A stretch of DNA of 64,000 nt from Candidatus Sulfidibacterium hydrothermale (GCF_020149915.1 NZ_CP083760.1:496001-560000), one strand, 5' to 3'; numbered from the stretch's first letter, positions 9,560 through 18,533 are shown. Notes: generated from the letters alone by a model not told the origin. Program-made: numbers and translations.

Positions 9560-9754
9560 TTAAAGGAAAAAGGATCGCTTGTGAATAACGGAGTAAAGAC
9601 GGTAATGTTTATTCTCAATTTCATCAAAAAAATAAACCTTGTCATCCTTAACAAATATTTTGGCCGAAAGCTCTTTTACATCTCTCTCTTTTAGTCCTTT
9701 ACGGGCTAACTCTTCAAGAGAAAAAGTCTGATTCATTTCGATAACCGATTCCAT
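9560..9754 (-). CDS. Hypothetical 64-residue protein
   Basis: No family recognised. The protein is small and charged, with a helical amphipathic start (SLEELARKGLKERDVKEL) and an aromatic, basic C-terminus (HYRLYSVIHKRSFFL). No signal peptide or membrane helix. It begins 3 bp after the stop of the zinc-ribbon gene, which supports both the start at 9754 and a two-gene operon closed by the hairpin at 9495-9528. The close coupling suggests a functional link to the zinc-ribbon protein, but nothing in the sequence says what it is. Confidence 0.65.
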   Translation of the reverse strand: MESVIEMNQTFSLEELARKGLKERDVKELSAKIFVKDDKVYFFDEIENKHYRLYSVIHKRSFFL

Positions 9755-9757
9755 AAA

Positions 9758-9904
9758 CTATTGAAGTTTAATTTTTAAACCTTCTTTTGCACAAACCGGA
9801 CAATATGAATTTTTTACGATGGAAACATAACCACAGCGCGGACATTTGTAATAATGATGCACTTTGGCTTTTTCCTTTTTTTCTTCCGGTTTGGTCTTGC
9901 TCAT
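9758..9904 (-). CDS. Small zinc-ribbon protein (48 residues)
   Basis: Starts ATG at 9904 and encodes a basic N-terminus (MSKTKPEEKKEKAKVHHYY) followed by KCPRCGYVSIVKNSYCPVC. The two CxxC pairs, 16 residues apart, make a compact rubredoxin-like zinc ribbon. Family knowledge: such mini zinc ribbons bind one Zn2+ and usually contact nucleic acid or another protein. It is first in a two-gene operon with the 64-residue protein, separated by 3 bp. The gene is short, but the cysteine pattern and tight spacing argue that it is real. Confidence 0.75.
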   Translation of the reverse strand: MSKTKPEEKKEKAKVHHYYKCPRCGYVSIVKNSYCPVCAKEGLKIKLQ

Positions 9905-10104
9905 GGGAACAAGGTAACAACACCTGTGCCATGATATAAAAGGTGAAGGTTTTAAATGTGTAATTTGTTGTTTGTCAAAAAATTATTGGTTAAAAATTTT
10001 TTTGCTTGCAGAATAAAACCGGGTTTTCGTTTCCCAAGACTTTCTTTTCTTTACATTTTCGGATAATCTGTTTTTCCGAAAACGGCAGGTTTTACAAAAA
10101 CCCG

Positions 10105-10112
10105 TACCTTTG
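10105..10112 (+). promoter_or_regulatory. -7 element of deoC
   Basis: A perfect TACCTTTG, 26 nt before the ATG at 10138. A transcript start near 10119 excludes the longer open frame that begins at 10006. I see nothing else in the gap between 9905 and 10137. Confidence 0.65.
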
Positions 10113-10137
10113 CCTTGAATTTAAAAATGACAAACAC

Positions 10138-10992
10138 ATGAAATTCAACCGATATAATTCATCGCTTGCTGAACTGACAGGGCGGGCACAAAAGATTTTG
10201 AATCAGCAATTTAACCCGGCAGAACTGTTGGGGTTATACAAAAGAATTTTAGGACTTATTGATTTAACCACACTCAACGGCGATGACACTACCGAAAAGG
10301 TAACCCAATTGTGTCAGCAGGCTGTCGGATTTGAGAATAAAGAACTGGGGACTCCCAAAACAGCTGCCGTTTGTGTTTATCCGGTTTTTGCCCAAACCGT
10401 TTCCAAAGCACTTCATGGAACCGGTATTCAAACCGCTTGTGTAGCAGGAGCTTTCCCGAGCGGACAATCTCCTTTAAATGCACGGATACTTGAAGTTTCC
10501 TACGCGGTGGAAAATGGTGCCGATGAAATAGATATGGTAATTAGCCGGGGGCGGCTTCTCGAAGGAGATACCGATTATGTTCTTAACGAAATTAAAGCAC
10601 ACAAAGAGGCCTGTGCCGGAAAACACCTGAAAGTTATTCTTGAAACCGGAGAACTGAAAACCCCGGAGATGATACGAAAAGCTTGTGAATTGGCTATTGA
10701 AGGCGGAGCCGACTTTTTAAAAACATCCACAGGAAAGATTACGCCGGCAGCTACTCACGAGGCTGTGCTTATTATGCTCGATACCATTAAAGAATATTAT
10801 AAATCCGAAGGAAAAATGCTGGGTATAAAACCGGCAGGAGGTATTTCAACTCCCGGAGAAGCGTTGAATTATTATTTGCTGGTACAGGCTGTTTTGGGCG
10901 AAAAATGGTTGAACAACCGTTATTTCCGTATTGGTGCCAGTCGTCTTGCCGGCAATCTTTACGAAGCGGTGGAAGAATTGGCCACTGTTTGA
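10138..10992 (+). CDS. deoC: Deoxyribose-phosphate aldolase
   Basis: 284 residues from the start fixed by the promoter. It reversibly cleaves 2-deoxyribose-5-phosphate to acetaldehyde and glyceraldehyde-3-phosphate in deoxynucleoside catabolism. Active-site segments are clear: ENGADEIDMVIS with the catalytic Asp, GGADFLKTSTGK with the Schiff-base Lys, and GIKPAGGIST with the second Lys. The protein has the longer N-terminus of E. coli-type DeoC. The gene is followed 18 bp later by a small lipoprotein gene on the same strand. The thymidine kinase gene of the same broad pathway is 20 kb away. Confidence 0.95.
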   Translation: MKFNRYNSSLAELTGRAQKILNQQFNPAELLGLYKRILGLIDLTTLNGDDTTEKVTQLCQQAVGFENKELGTPKTAAVCVYPVFAQTVSKALHGTGIQTACVAGAFPSGQSPLNARILEVSYAVENGADEIDMVISRGRLLEGDTDYVLNEIKAHKEACAGKHLKVILETGELKTPEMIRKACELAIEGGADFLKTSTGKITPAATHEAVLIMLDTIKEYYKSEGKMLGIKPAGGISTPGEALNYYLLVQAVLGEKWLNNRYFRIGASRLAGNLYEAVEELATV

Positions 10993-11010
10993 TTTTAATG
11001 AAATAACATT

Positions 11011-11436
11011 ATGATAAAACCGGTAAAAACAGGCATAGGTGTTTTTTTGTTTGTTCTGCTTTTTTTCGGGATTTTTTCCTGCAAAGAAGATGAACCCACT
11101 ACGCCTAAAGCGCCGGTTGATGCCGTGGCTAAATTCATTGGTGTTTGGCATGTGACGGATAGCACGGCGAATCAGAAATACGACGTAACCATTGAGCGGC
11201 ATAAATTATACCCTCAAACCAAAGTTTATTTGTATAATTTCAGTAACCTGAGCGGCCGTATCGATGGGGAGGTGATTGGTAATACCCTTCTTATTCAAGA
11301 TGCCGTAACCGGAACTCCGGGATATACTATCGACGAAGGAACCGGCACCTGGATTAGTGATTCGTGCATCGATTTTATCTACACCTTAAATGATGGGGTT
11401 GTAACAAAAGTCCATCAGGCCGTTTTCCTTAAATAG
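11011..11436 (+). CDS. Small hypothetical lipoprotein
   Basis: 141 residues. An N-terminal hydrophobic helix ends in GIFSC (lipobox Cys about residue 25), followed by a Glu/Asp/Pro/Thr-rich linker and a beta-rich domain beginning AKFIGVWHVTDST, which recalls lipocalin-like domains of Bacteroidota lipoproteins. No catalytic motif. Its last 51 bp overlap the 3' end of the convergent DUF4296 gene. Probably exported to the outer membrane; function unknown. Confidence 0.8.
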   Translation: MIKPVKTGIGVFLFVLLFFGIFSCKEDEPTTPKAPVDAVAKFIGVWHVTDSTANQKYDVTIERHKLYPQTKVYLYNFSNLSGRIDGEVIGNTLLIQDAVTGTPGYTIDEGTGTWISDSCIDFIYTLNDGVVTKVHQAVFLK

Positions 11437-11832
11437 GTACGGAAAAACCTGCTGCTGATTACGCCGGATTTCCTGCTCCAGATTCAGGAGAGCCTGTTTC
11501 TCATGAAGGTTTTTTAAAACCCGGTCATAAATGGAAGCCATTTCATCTCCCCGGTTATTGTAATAGTTTAGGCTGGCTTTTATCTGGTCTTTAGTTACGC
11601 CATAACGGTCAAATAAAATCTGGTAATATTCTTTTATTCTGTCCGGATAGCCCGGATAACGTCCCCGGTTGTAAACTTTAGCGCCCTCAATAATTTCCAT
11701 GTCGGTTAAAATGTCAGCCATTTTTTCTTTGGGGATCAGGTTGGCCGGTTTGGGAACAACATCTTTGTTCACCTTATAGCATCCTGTAAGGAGCAGCGTG
11801 ATCAATAGAAAAATAACCGGCTTTTTGAACAT
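11386..11832 (-). CDS. DUF4296 domain lipoprotein
   Basis: 148 residues with lipobox LLTGC at about residue 18. The domain starts LIPKEKMADILTDMEIIEGAKVY and contains RIKEYYQILFDRYGVTKDQIKASLNYY, which matches my memory of DUF4296, a Bacteroidota-specific lipoprotein family of unknown function. It starts 3 bp after the stop of recQ, so both share a transcript. Its tail overlaps the convergent small lipoprotein gene by 51 bp. Confidence 0.85.
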   Translation of the reverse strand: MFKKPVIFLLITLLLTGCYKVNKDVVPKPANLIPKEKMADILTDMEIIEGAKVYNRGRYPGYPDRIKEYYQILFDRYGVTKDQIKASLNYYNNRGDEMASIYDRVLKNLHEKQALLNLEQEIRRNQQQVFPYLFKENGLMDFCYNPII

Positions 11833-11835
11833 GAT

Positions 11836-14055
11836 TTAGTTTCCCACTTCCGACATGAACTTAATACGCATTAAGCGGATTTCTTCTTCGCTGTATTCCG
11901 CCTCACCCAGTTCCTGCAAGGCATCTTCCACCGAATCGGTCTCTGCCTCCAAAAAGTAGTCGTAAATATCTTCCTGATGGTATTCGTCGATGTGCTCATC
12001 AATATAATAACTGATATCTAACCGGGTTCCGGAAGCAACAATTCGTTCTATTTCTGTCAGAAGCTCGTCCATGGTCAGGTTTTTGGCATGGGCAACGTCT
12101 TCTAAGGGCAATTTGCGGTCAATGCTTTTGATAATATACACTTTCAACCCCGATTTATTGACGACCGACTTCACCACGATGTCGTTGGGGCGCATAATGT
12201 CGTTTTCTTCTACGTATTGTTTGATCAGGTCACAAAACGGCTGACCGTATTTTTTGGCTTTTCCAACACCTACTCCCACAATTTGCTGCATTTCATTGAT
12301 GGTAATCGGATATTGAATGGCCATATCTTCCAGTGAAGGATCTTGGAAAATAACAAAAGGAGGCAGGTTTTCGCGTTGCGATATCTCTTTTCGCAAATCT
12401 TTCAACATGGCAAACAATACCGGATCAGAACCACTCAGTTTCTGTCCTTTCCCCGGAACGACAACGTTCTCGTCGTTTTCGTTCTCGTAATTATGGTTTT
12501 TCGCAATCATAATACTGTAGGGTTGTTTAATAAATTCTTCACCTGATTTTGTAAGCTTTAAAATACCGTAATTTTCAATTTCTTTTTCCAGCAACCGCTG
12601 TATAAGGGCTTGCCGGATAACCATTACCCAATAGCGGCTGTCTTTCTCTTTTCCGCTGCCAAAAATAGGATTTTTATCCAGTTTGATGGCTTTTATATCG
12701 CCTGTTTTTTTCCCGGCCAAAATATCAGCAATCATCTTTACTTTGTACTGCTGTTTCAGTTCTTTAACGGTCTCCAGCACTTTTTTGATGTCCTCTTTCC
12801 CCTCAAATTTCTCCTTCGGATGCAGACAATTGTCGCAAGCGCCGCAATTATCTTTGTTGTATTCTTCGCCAAAATAGTGCAGAAGCAGTTTATGCCGGCA
12901 TACCGACGATTCGGCATAAGCCACTGTTTCAAACAGCAGTTCTTTGGCAATTTCCTGTTCGGCAACCGGTTTATCCTTCATAAACTTTTCCAGCTTCTGA
13001 ATATCATCGTAGCTGTAAAAAGTGATACAGTTTCCTTCGCCGCCGTCGCGGCCTGCCCGACCGGTTTCCTGATAATACCCTTCAATACTTTTGGGTATGT
13101 CATGATGAATGACAAACCGGATGTCGGGTTTATCAATTCCCATGCCAAAAGCAATGGTAGCCACAATTACATCCACTTCTTCCATCAGGAATTTATCCTG
13201 GTTGTTTCTGCGGGTAGCAGCATCCAGTCCGGCATGGTAAGGCACGGCTTTTATTCCGTTGACCACCAGTGTTTCGGCTATCTCTACTACTTTTTTCCGG
13301 CTTAAGCAATACACAATTCCCGATTTCCCGGGTTGGGTTTTGATGTATTTGATGATGTCTTTGATAACATCTTTGGTTTTGGGCCGGACCTCGTAGTATA
13401 AATTGGGTCTGTCGAAAGACGATTTAAAAACTTTGGCATTGGGAATATTGAGCGTTTTCAGGATGTCTTCCTGTACTTTTAAGGTGGCAGTAGCGGTTAA
13501 GGCAATAATGGGTACATCCTGGCCGATAGCCTGAATGATCGGCCTCAGTTTACGGTATTCCGGCCGGAAATCATGCCCCCATTCCGAAATACAGTGGGCT
13601 TCGTCAATGGCATAAAAAGAGATTTTAATCTGTTTTAAAAATTCGATGTTATCCTCTTTTGTCAACGACTCCGGCGCCATATAAAGCAACTTGGTTTTAC
13701 CCGAAAGCAAATCCGAACGAACCTGGTTCATTTCGGTTTTGGAAAGCGAGGAGTTCATGACGTGAGCAATACCGTTTTCGGAGCCAAAATTGCGTACCAT
13801 GTCCACCTGATTTTTCATCAGGGCAATCAAAGGAGAAACCACAATGGCGGTTCCGGGTTTTACCAGTGCCGGAAGCTGATAGCACAACGACTTCCCTCCG
13901 CCGGTAGGCATCACCACAAAGCCGTCGTTTCCTTCCATCAAATTATTGATGATTTTTTCCTGATTTCCTTTAAAACTGGAGAATCCGAAAAAGCTTTTGA
14001 GTAATGGTCGCAGCCCATATACATCACGATTTGCGCTTTCCATAGGTCTCGTCAT
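11836..14055 (-). CDS. recQ: ATP-dependent DNA helicase RecQ
   Basis: 739 residues, longer than E. coli RecQ (about 610) because of an extended C-terminus, as is common in Bacteroidota. Motifs in order: GGGKSLCYQLPA (Walker A), AIDEAHCISEWGHDFRPEY (DEAH and aromatic loop), ALTATAT, GIVYCLSRKKVVE, FGMGIDKPDIRFVIHHD, QETGRAGRDG, the zinc-binding cysteines CRH...CGACDNC near residues 385-410, winged helix, and an HRDC domain around residues 545-620. It unwinds DNA 3' to 5' in recombination and stalled-fork repair. An alternative Met lies 4 codons downstream. Confidence 0.96.
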   Translation of the reverse strand: MTRPMESANRDVYGLRPLLKSFFGFSSFKGNQEKIINNLMEGNDGFVVMPTGGGKSLCYQLPALVKPGTAIVVSPLIALMKNQVDMVRNFGSENGIAHVMNSSLSKTEMNQVRSDLLSGKTKLLYMAPESLTKEDNIEFLKQIKISFYAIDEAHCISEWGHDFRPEYRKLRPIIQAIGQDVPIIALTATATLKVQEDILKTLNIPNAKVFKSSFDRPNLYYEVRPKTKDVIKDIIKYIKTQPGKSGIVYCLSRKKVVEIAETLVVNGIKAVPYHAGLDAATRRNNQDKFLMEEVDVIVATIAFGMGIDKPDIRFVIHHDIPKSIEGYYQETGRAGRDGGEGNCITFYSYDDIQKLEKFMKDKPVAEQEIAKELLFETVAYAESSVCRHKLLLHYFGEEYNKDNCGACDNCLHPKEKFEGKEDIKKVLETVKELKQQYKVKMIADILAGKKTGDIKAIKLDKNPIFGSGKEKDSRYWVMVIRQALIQRLLEKEIENYGILKLTKSGEEFIKQPYSIMIAKNHNYENENDENVVVPGKGQKLSGSDPVLFAMLKDLRKEISQRENLPPFVIFQDPSLEDMAIQYPITINEMQQIVGVGVGKAKKYGQPFCDLIKQYVEENDIMRPNDIVVKSVVNKSGLKVYIIKSIDRKLPLEDVAHAKNLTMDELLTEIERIVASGTRLDISYYIDEHIDEYHQEDIYDYFLEAETDSVEDALQELGEAEYSEEEIRLMRIKFMSEVGN

Positions 14056-14139
14056 ATAAATTTAAATCGTACTTTTGAAGAAAATTCAAGACCTTTAACG
14101 ATGTTGAATTTTATTCATTGTTATCCTTTTGGATTATTA

Positions 14140-14147
14140 CAAATATA
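14140..14147 (-). promoter_or_regulatory. -7 element of recQ
   Basis: The complement of 14140-14147 is a perfect TATATTTG, 85 nt upstream of the recQ ATG. The 304-bp gap between recQ and lptB is AT-rich and holds the two divergent promoter regions; I could not find a convincing element for lptB. Confidence 0.5.
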
Positions 14148-14359
14148 ATAATAATATTTCACAACGATGTGAAAAAATTTTTTTGGACAGTTGAAAATTT
14201 CAGAAAAAATAAAAACCAATCATCACCAAACCCGCACGGGAAACAGTAATTCGGTATTTAAAACAAAAAAATCTGGTTCACAGAATTTTATATCATTTTT
14301 GACAGAAATGTTCTCCCCGGGATGAAAAAAGCCCGGTTTGCGATAAAAAATTTTCAGGC

Positions 14360-15109
14360 ATGAAACTTTGGACAAAAAATTTAGTGAAAAAATATCATCA
14401 GCGGACAGTGGTAAAAAAGGTGTCTATTGAGGTAAATCAAGGAGAAATTATTGGGCTGCTTGGACCCAACGGAGCCGGGAAAACGACGACCTTTTATATG
14501 ATGACGGGGCTGATTAAACCTTACGAAGGTCATGTCTATCTTGATGATATGGAAATAACGGAACTTCCCATGTACAAGAGAGCCAAGCTGGGAATCGGTT
14601 ATCTGGCACAGGAAGCTTCTGTATTTCGTCAGTTGAGTGTGGAAAATAACATTAGAGCGGTCATGGAATTTACGGATATGACCAAGGAACAGCAAAAAGA
14701 ACGGCTGGAATCATTATTGGATGAGTTTGGTTTGCAAAATATCCGAAAAAGCCTGGGGATACAGCTTTCCGGTGGTGAACGCCGCCGGGTTGAAATTGCC
14801 CGCTCCCTCTCGGTGAACCCTAAGTTTATTTTGCTGGACGAACCTTTTGCCGGTGTAGACCCCATTGCGGTGGAAGATATTCAAAATATTGTGGCCAAAC
14901 TGAAAACAAAAAACATTGGTATTTTAATTACTGACCATAACGTTCATGAAACCCTTTCCATTACCGATCGGGCCTACCTCCTCTTTGAAGGTTCGGTACT
15001 TAAATACGGAACATCTGAAGATCTGGCCAATGACGAACAGGTACGCCGCGTTTATCTCGGACGGAATTTTGAACTGCGGAAAAAAGATTTTATGACAGAA
15101 GGAAATTAG
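14360..15109 (+). CDS. lptB: LPS export ABC transporter ATP-binding protein
   Basis: 249 residues. Walker [22 protein letters not shown]-loop, ABC signature [15 protein letters not shown], Walker [16 protein letters not shown] and switch His in [14 protein letters not shown] are all intact. Length and the [12 protein letters not shown] segment are typical of LptB, the cytoplasmic ATPase that powers lipopolysaccharide extraction by LptFG. No lpt partner is adjacent, which is normal in this phylum. Other ABC ATPases are possible, but the fit to LptB is good. Confidence 0.9.
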   Translation: MKLWTKNLVKKYHQRTVVKKVSIEVNQGEIIGLLGPNGAGKTTTFYMMTGLIKPYEGHVYLDDMEITELPMYKRAKLGIGYLAQEASVFRQLSVENNIRAVMEFTDMTKEQQKERLESLLDEFGLQNIRKSLGIQLSGGERRRVEIARSLSVNPKFILLDEPFAGVDPIAVEDIQNIVAKLKTKNIGILITDHNVHETLSITDRAYLLFEGSVLKYGTSEDLANDEQVRRVYLGRNFELRKKDFMTEGN

Positions 15110-15144
15110 CTGTTGTTTTTTTCGGTGTTCTGATCAAGATGGTT

Positions 15145-15879
15145 TTACCCCTGAATATCGGTGAGAAACAGGATCAGCGATAAAAAAAGATAAAGCAGAA
15201 TAATAAACGGAATAGCCACCATTTTCAAAAAAACGAGCAATAAAAGCGAAAGGATTAAAAAGGAATACTTTATCATGTTTTCTTTCCATCCAAACGTTTT
15301 AAGCTTCAACGAAAACATCGGAAAAGAACTCACCATCAACAAAGGACCGAATAGAGCAATCGACAGTAAGAAATAACTGTTGGTGAAAACCATGTACCAG
15401 AAATCCTTTGAAGCATAAAGCTCTTGCCGGATAAGCGGTAAAGAGGCAATTAAAATGGCTAAAGCCGGAGTGGGCAAGCCTTTGAAAGAGGTCGCCTGTG
15501 TTTTATCTATGTTGAATTTTGCCAGTCGTACTGCGGACATCCAGGGGACAAGCAGCGCAAAAAAGGGTAAATAATCAAGCCCCTCGGCTGTGGGATTTCC
15601 ATGGCTGCGCAAAATCATCTGATATAGAATAAATCCGGGGGCCACACCAAAAGTTACCATATCCGACAACGAATCGAGCTGTAAGCCGATGGCCGATTTT
15701 ACCCCGAGCAAACGGGCTGAAAATCCGTCAAAAAAATCAAATAAAGCTCCGATAAAAATGAAAATACCGGCAAAAACCAAATCGTTCGGAGAGCCTTTTA
15801 CTCCAAAATAGATAGAAATTATTCCCGCTGTCAGGTTCAATAGCGTGATACTGTTGGGAATATGTTGCTTAATTGTCAT
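15145..15879 (-). CDS. pssA: CDP-diacylglycerol-serine O-phosphatidyltransferase
   Basis: 244 residues with about seven hydrophobic segments. It contains the CDP-alcohol phosphatidyltransferase signature around residues 48-72 (DFFDGFSAR then GLQLDSLSDMVTFGVAP, with DG..AR and D...D). It begins IPNSITLLNLTAGIISIYFG, typical of PssA. Reaction: CDP-diacylglycerol plus serine to phosphatidylserine, the precursor of phosphatidylethanolamine, at the inner membrane. It is convergent with lptB (35 bp between stops). Confidence 0.92.
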   Translation of the reverse strand: MTIKQHIPNSITLLNLTAGIISIYFGVKGSPNDLVFAGIFIFIGALFDFFDGFSARLLGVKSAIGLQLDSLSDMVTFGVAPGFILYQMILRSHGNPTAEGLDYLPFFALLVPWMSAVRLAKFNIDKTQATSFKGLPTPALAILIASLPLIRQELYASKDFWYMVFTNSYFLLSIALFGPLLMVSSFPMFSLKLKTFGWKENMIKYSFLILSLLLLVFLKMVAIPFIILLYLFLSLILFLTDIQG

Positions 15880-15896
15880 GCCGTGTTTTTCTGTTT

Positions 15897-15904
15897 CAAA
15901 AATA
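15897..15904 (-). promoter_or_regulatory. -7 element of pssA
   Basis: The complement is a perfect TATTTTTG, 18 nt before the ATG, giving a very short leader. Confidence 0.5.
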
Positions 15905-16056
15905 CACCATTTTTTTATCCGAAAAAAAAGAAAAAATAACAGTTTGTTCCGGCGCTTTTTATTTCCCTGTTTAACCGAATGATCTTCTGTACTTGTATCA
16001 AACCGAAGCCCCCGCTGTTGTTAAGGAGTTAACTGTAATCATTCTAAATTTTTTAT

Positions 16057-16064
16057 TAGCTTTG
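16057..16064 (+). promoter_or_regulatory. -7 element of the SQR-like gene
   Basis: A perfect TAGCTTTG 33 nt upstream of the ATG at 16097. No clear -33 partner. Confidence 0.5.
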
Positions 16065-16096
16065 TGCCCGGTATTAATTTAAACTAAATATAAATT

Positions 16097-17554
16097 ATGG
16101 CAAAAATACTCGTTCTGGGCGCTGGCATATCCGGCCATACCGCTTCTACTTGGCTTAAAAAGAAACTGGGTAAAAAACACGATGTTATTGTTGTAGCACC
16201 GACCATGCACTATCATTGGATTCCTTCTAATATTTGGATTGGTGTGGGCCGGATGACTCCGGACCAGGTAAAATTCAGACTGGAAAACCGTTACAAAAAA
16301 TCAGGAATTATCTTCAAACAGGCTAAGGCAGTTTCCATTCATCCTGAAGGAAACGAAAAATCAGACCGGGGGTATGTGACCATTGAATATACCGGTCAGG
16401 ATAAAATAGGAGAAACCGAAACAGTAGAGTACGACTTTCTGATTAATGCCACCGGTCCCCAATTGAAATTTGATGCCACCGAGGGACTGGGACCTGGAAA
16501 AAATACCGTATCCGTTTGTTCTTTTAGCCATGCTGCCGAAGCATGGGAAAAGCTGAAAGAATCCATCGAACGGATGGAAAAAGGAGAAAAACAAAAATTC
16601 ATTATTGGTACCGGTCACCCGGGAGCTACTTGTCAGGGAGCGGCTTTTGAGTACATTCTTAATGTGCATTATGAAATAGCTAAACGTAAACTGGAACATC
16701 TGGCTGAATTCAAGTGGCTGACCAATGAATACGAAGTGGGTGACTTTGGTATGGGAGGCGCTTACATCAAAAGAGGCGGATATATTACTTCTACCAAAAC
16801 CTTTGCCGAGTCGTTTTTGAAAGAACGGAATATTGGCTGGATAAAACGGGCCGGAGTGAAAAAAGTGGAACCGGGAAAAATCTTTTACGAGTTGCTTGAT
16901 GGTACCGAACATGAAGAAACTTTTGACTTTTCTATGTTGATTCCTGCATTCAGTGGACCGGGAATGAAAGCATACAATAAAAAAGGAGAAGATATTACTT
17001 CGGTATTGTTTGCTCCTAACGGATTTATGAAAGTAGATGCCGATTACACCAAAAAGCCTTTTGAAGAATGGAAAGCTTCTGACTGGCCATCCACTTATCA
17101 GAATCCGGATTACAAAAATATTTTTGCCGCAGGAATTGCTTTTGCGCCGCCGCATCCGATTTCTAAACCCATGTTCAGTCCTAACGGAACCGGTATTTTT
17201 CCGGCTCCGCCGCGTACCGGTATGCCTTCCGGCGTTATTGGGAAAGTAATTGCCGATAATATTATCGACTGGATTAAAAAAGGAGATGACTCGTTAAAAC
17301 ATAAAGCCTCCATGGCCCGGATGGGAGCTGCCTGTATTGTTTCGGCCGGTTTTGGTCACTTCAAAGGAGCAGCTGCCACCATGACGGTTTTCCCCATTGT
17401 ACAGGACTGGGAAAAATATCCTACTTACGGGCGTGATTTACGTTATACCGTTGGTGAAGCCGGATTGGCCGGACATTGGCTGAAATGGTTTATGCATTAT
17501 ATGTTTTTACACAAAGCCAAAGGTTATCCGTTCTGGTGGTTATTGCCTGAATAA
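16097..17554 (+). CDS. Sulfide:quinone oxidoreductase-like FAD-dependent oxidoreductase
   Basis: 485 residues. N-terminal dinucleotide-binding motif ILVLGAGISGHTAS, then VVAPTMHYHWIPSNIWIGVG, which resembles the FAD-adjacent segment of SQR/FCSD flavoproteins. The protein has exactly three cysteines, near residues 141, 179 and 413, matching the three redox cysteines of classical SQRs. The C-terminal stretch (WLKWFMHYMFLHKAKGYPFWWLLPE region) is rich in Trp and aromatics and could be the amphipathic membrane anchor. Expected role: oxidise sulfide to polysulfide and pass electrons to the quinone pool. The subtype cannot be assigned without a tree. Confidence 0.85.
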   Translation: MAKILVLGAGISGHTASTWLKKKLGKKHDVIVVAPTMHYHWIPSNIWIGVGRMTPDQVKFRLENRYKKSGIIFKQAKAVSIHPEGNEKSDRGYVTIEYTGQDKIGETETVEYDFLINATGPQLKFDATEGLGPGKNTVSVCSFSHAAEAWEKLKESIERMEKGEKQKFIIGTGHPGATCQGAAFEYILNVHYEIAKRKLEHLAEFKWLTNEYEVGDFGMGGAYIKRGGYITSTKTFAESFLKERNIGWIKRAGVKKVEPGKIFYELLDGTEHEETFDFSMLIPAFSGPGMKAYNKKGEDITSVLFAPNGFMKVDADYTKKPFEEWKASDWPSTYQNPDYKNIFAAGIAFAPPHPISKPMFSPNGTGIFPAPPRTGMPSGVIGKVIADNIIDWIKKGDDSLKHKASMARMGAACIVSAGFGHFKGAAATMTVFPIVQDWEKYPTYGRDLRYTVGEAGLAGHWLKWFMHYMFLHKAKGYPFWWLLPE

Positions 17555-17585
17555 TTTATTGATAATAAACAAAAAACAGTATAAG

Positions 17586-17750
17586 ATGAAAGAACAGGAA
17601 ATGAGAACCGAAGCTTATTCGGAAGAATCGTATCCGCCAATGCCTACGAAAACCACATTGTTTTGGCGCCGTTTTTGGCCCTGGCAGGTTATACGATGGA
17701 TTGTCTTGAATATTAAGATTTTACGTATTGTTGTAGGGGGCCACTCTTAA
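17586..17750 (+). CDS. Small hypothetical protein downstream of the SQR-like gene
   Basis: 54 residues from the ATG at 17586 (a TTG at 17559 would add nine). The N-terminus is acidic and polar (MKEQEMRTEAYSEESYPPMP). It is followed by a Trp- and Arg-rich amphipathic or membrane-associated segment (FWRRFWPWQVIRWIVLNIKILRIV). It begins 31 bp after the oxidoreductase stop and ends 31 bp before the terminator at 17782, so the two genes form an operon. I do not recognise the family. It could be a small membrane-bound partner of the oxidoreductase; that is inference from position only. Confidence 0.65.
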   Translation: MKEQEMRTEAYSEESYPPMPTKTTLFWRRFWPWQVIRWIVLNIKILRIVVGGHS

Positions 17751-17781
17751 AAGCGGGCTTACTGCATTCATGACTTTTCCT

Positions 17782-17818
17782 TTCATCGTTCGGGCATCCG
17801 CCCGGACGATGAATTTTT
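17782..17818 (+). terminator. Terminator of the SQR-like operon
   Basis: Strong hairpin: TTCATCGT/ACGATGAA outer arms, one T.G pair, CGGGC/GCCCG inner arms and a 4-nt loop (ATCC), followed by TTTTT. Confidence 0.85.
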
Positions 17819-18195
17819 CGACTTCATCCGCTCTCTGACGGGTAAACACGGATAAGATGAGTGCCCTAAAGGGAGAAATCCCAAAAGACAAAAAAACAAA
17901 TCACAAAAAAATCTCAAATCCCAAAAACCAACCGGTTTGTCATGCTGAGCAACGCGAAGCATCTCGTTTAACGGCCTCTTTCATCGTTTGAGTGTCCGCT
18001 CGAACGCACCGATAAGATGTAGTGTAATGGAGTCCCGGAGGGACGACTTATCGCCATTGACGCTGAATTTATTCAGAGGTCGCTGGTTTTAATCCCTTCG
18101 GAACTGATTCAAACACAAGATATGTATCTTTTTTACTTTAAGTACTTTTAACTTCAAACTTCAAGTACTTCAAATACTTCAAGTGCCTAAAGTGG

Positions 18196-18298
18196 GAAAT
18201 CCCCAAAAACAAAAAGAGCAAATGACAACTCCAAAAGCTAACTGTTTTGTCATGTTGAACGTAGTGAAACATCTCTTTTAACAGCCGTGATTGTTTTT
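18196..18298 (+). repeat. Direct repeat, copy 1
   Basis: About 100 bp beginning GAAATCCCCAAAAACAAAA and running through the TTGTCATGTTGAACG unit to CGTGATT. It is nearly identical to 18431-18533, 235 bp downstream. Confidence 0.85.
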
Positions 18299-18430
18299 AG
18301 ATCCTTCACTTCGCTATCGCTCCGTTCAGGACGACAGCAGGAATGTGATAAGATGTTGAAAAATCAACAGTTAAGTACCTGTCAATTATTATTTATCCTT
18401 TCCAATGTCCAATGACTAATGACCAAGTTT

Positions 18431-18533
18431 GAAATCCCCAAAAACAAAAAGAGCAAATGACAACTCCAAAAGCTAACTGTTTTGTCATGTTGAACGTAGT
18501 GAAACATCTCTTTTAACAACCGTGATTATTTTT
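18431..18533 (+). repeat. Direct repeat, copy 2
   Basis: Second copy of the 18196-18298 unit. The visible differences near the 3' end are AACAGCC to AACAACC and TGTTTTTAG to TATTTTTGAG. Confidence 0.85.

Noticed and set aside
14070-14077. Perfect plus-strand TACTTTTG
   Set aside because: It is about 280 nt upstream of lptB and within the recQ leader on the wrong strand; probably a chance match in AT-rich DNA.
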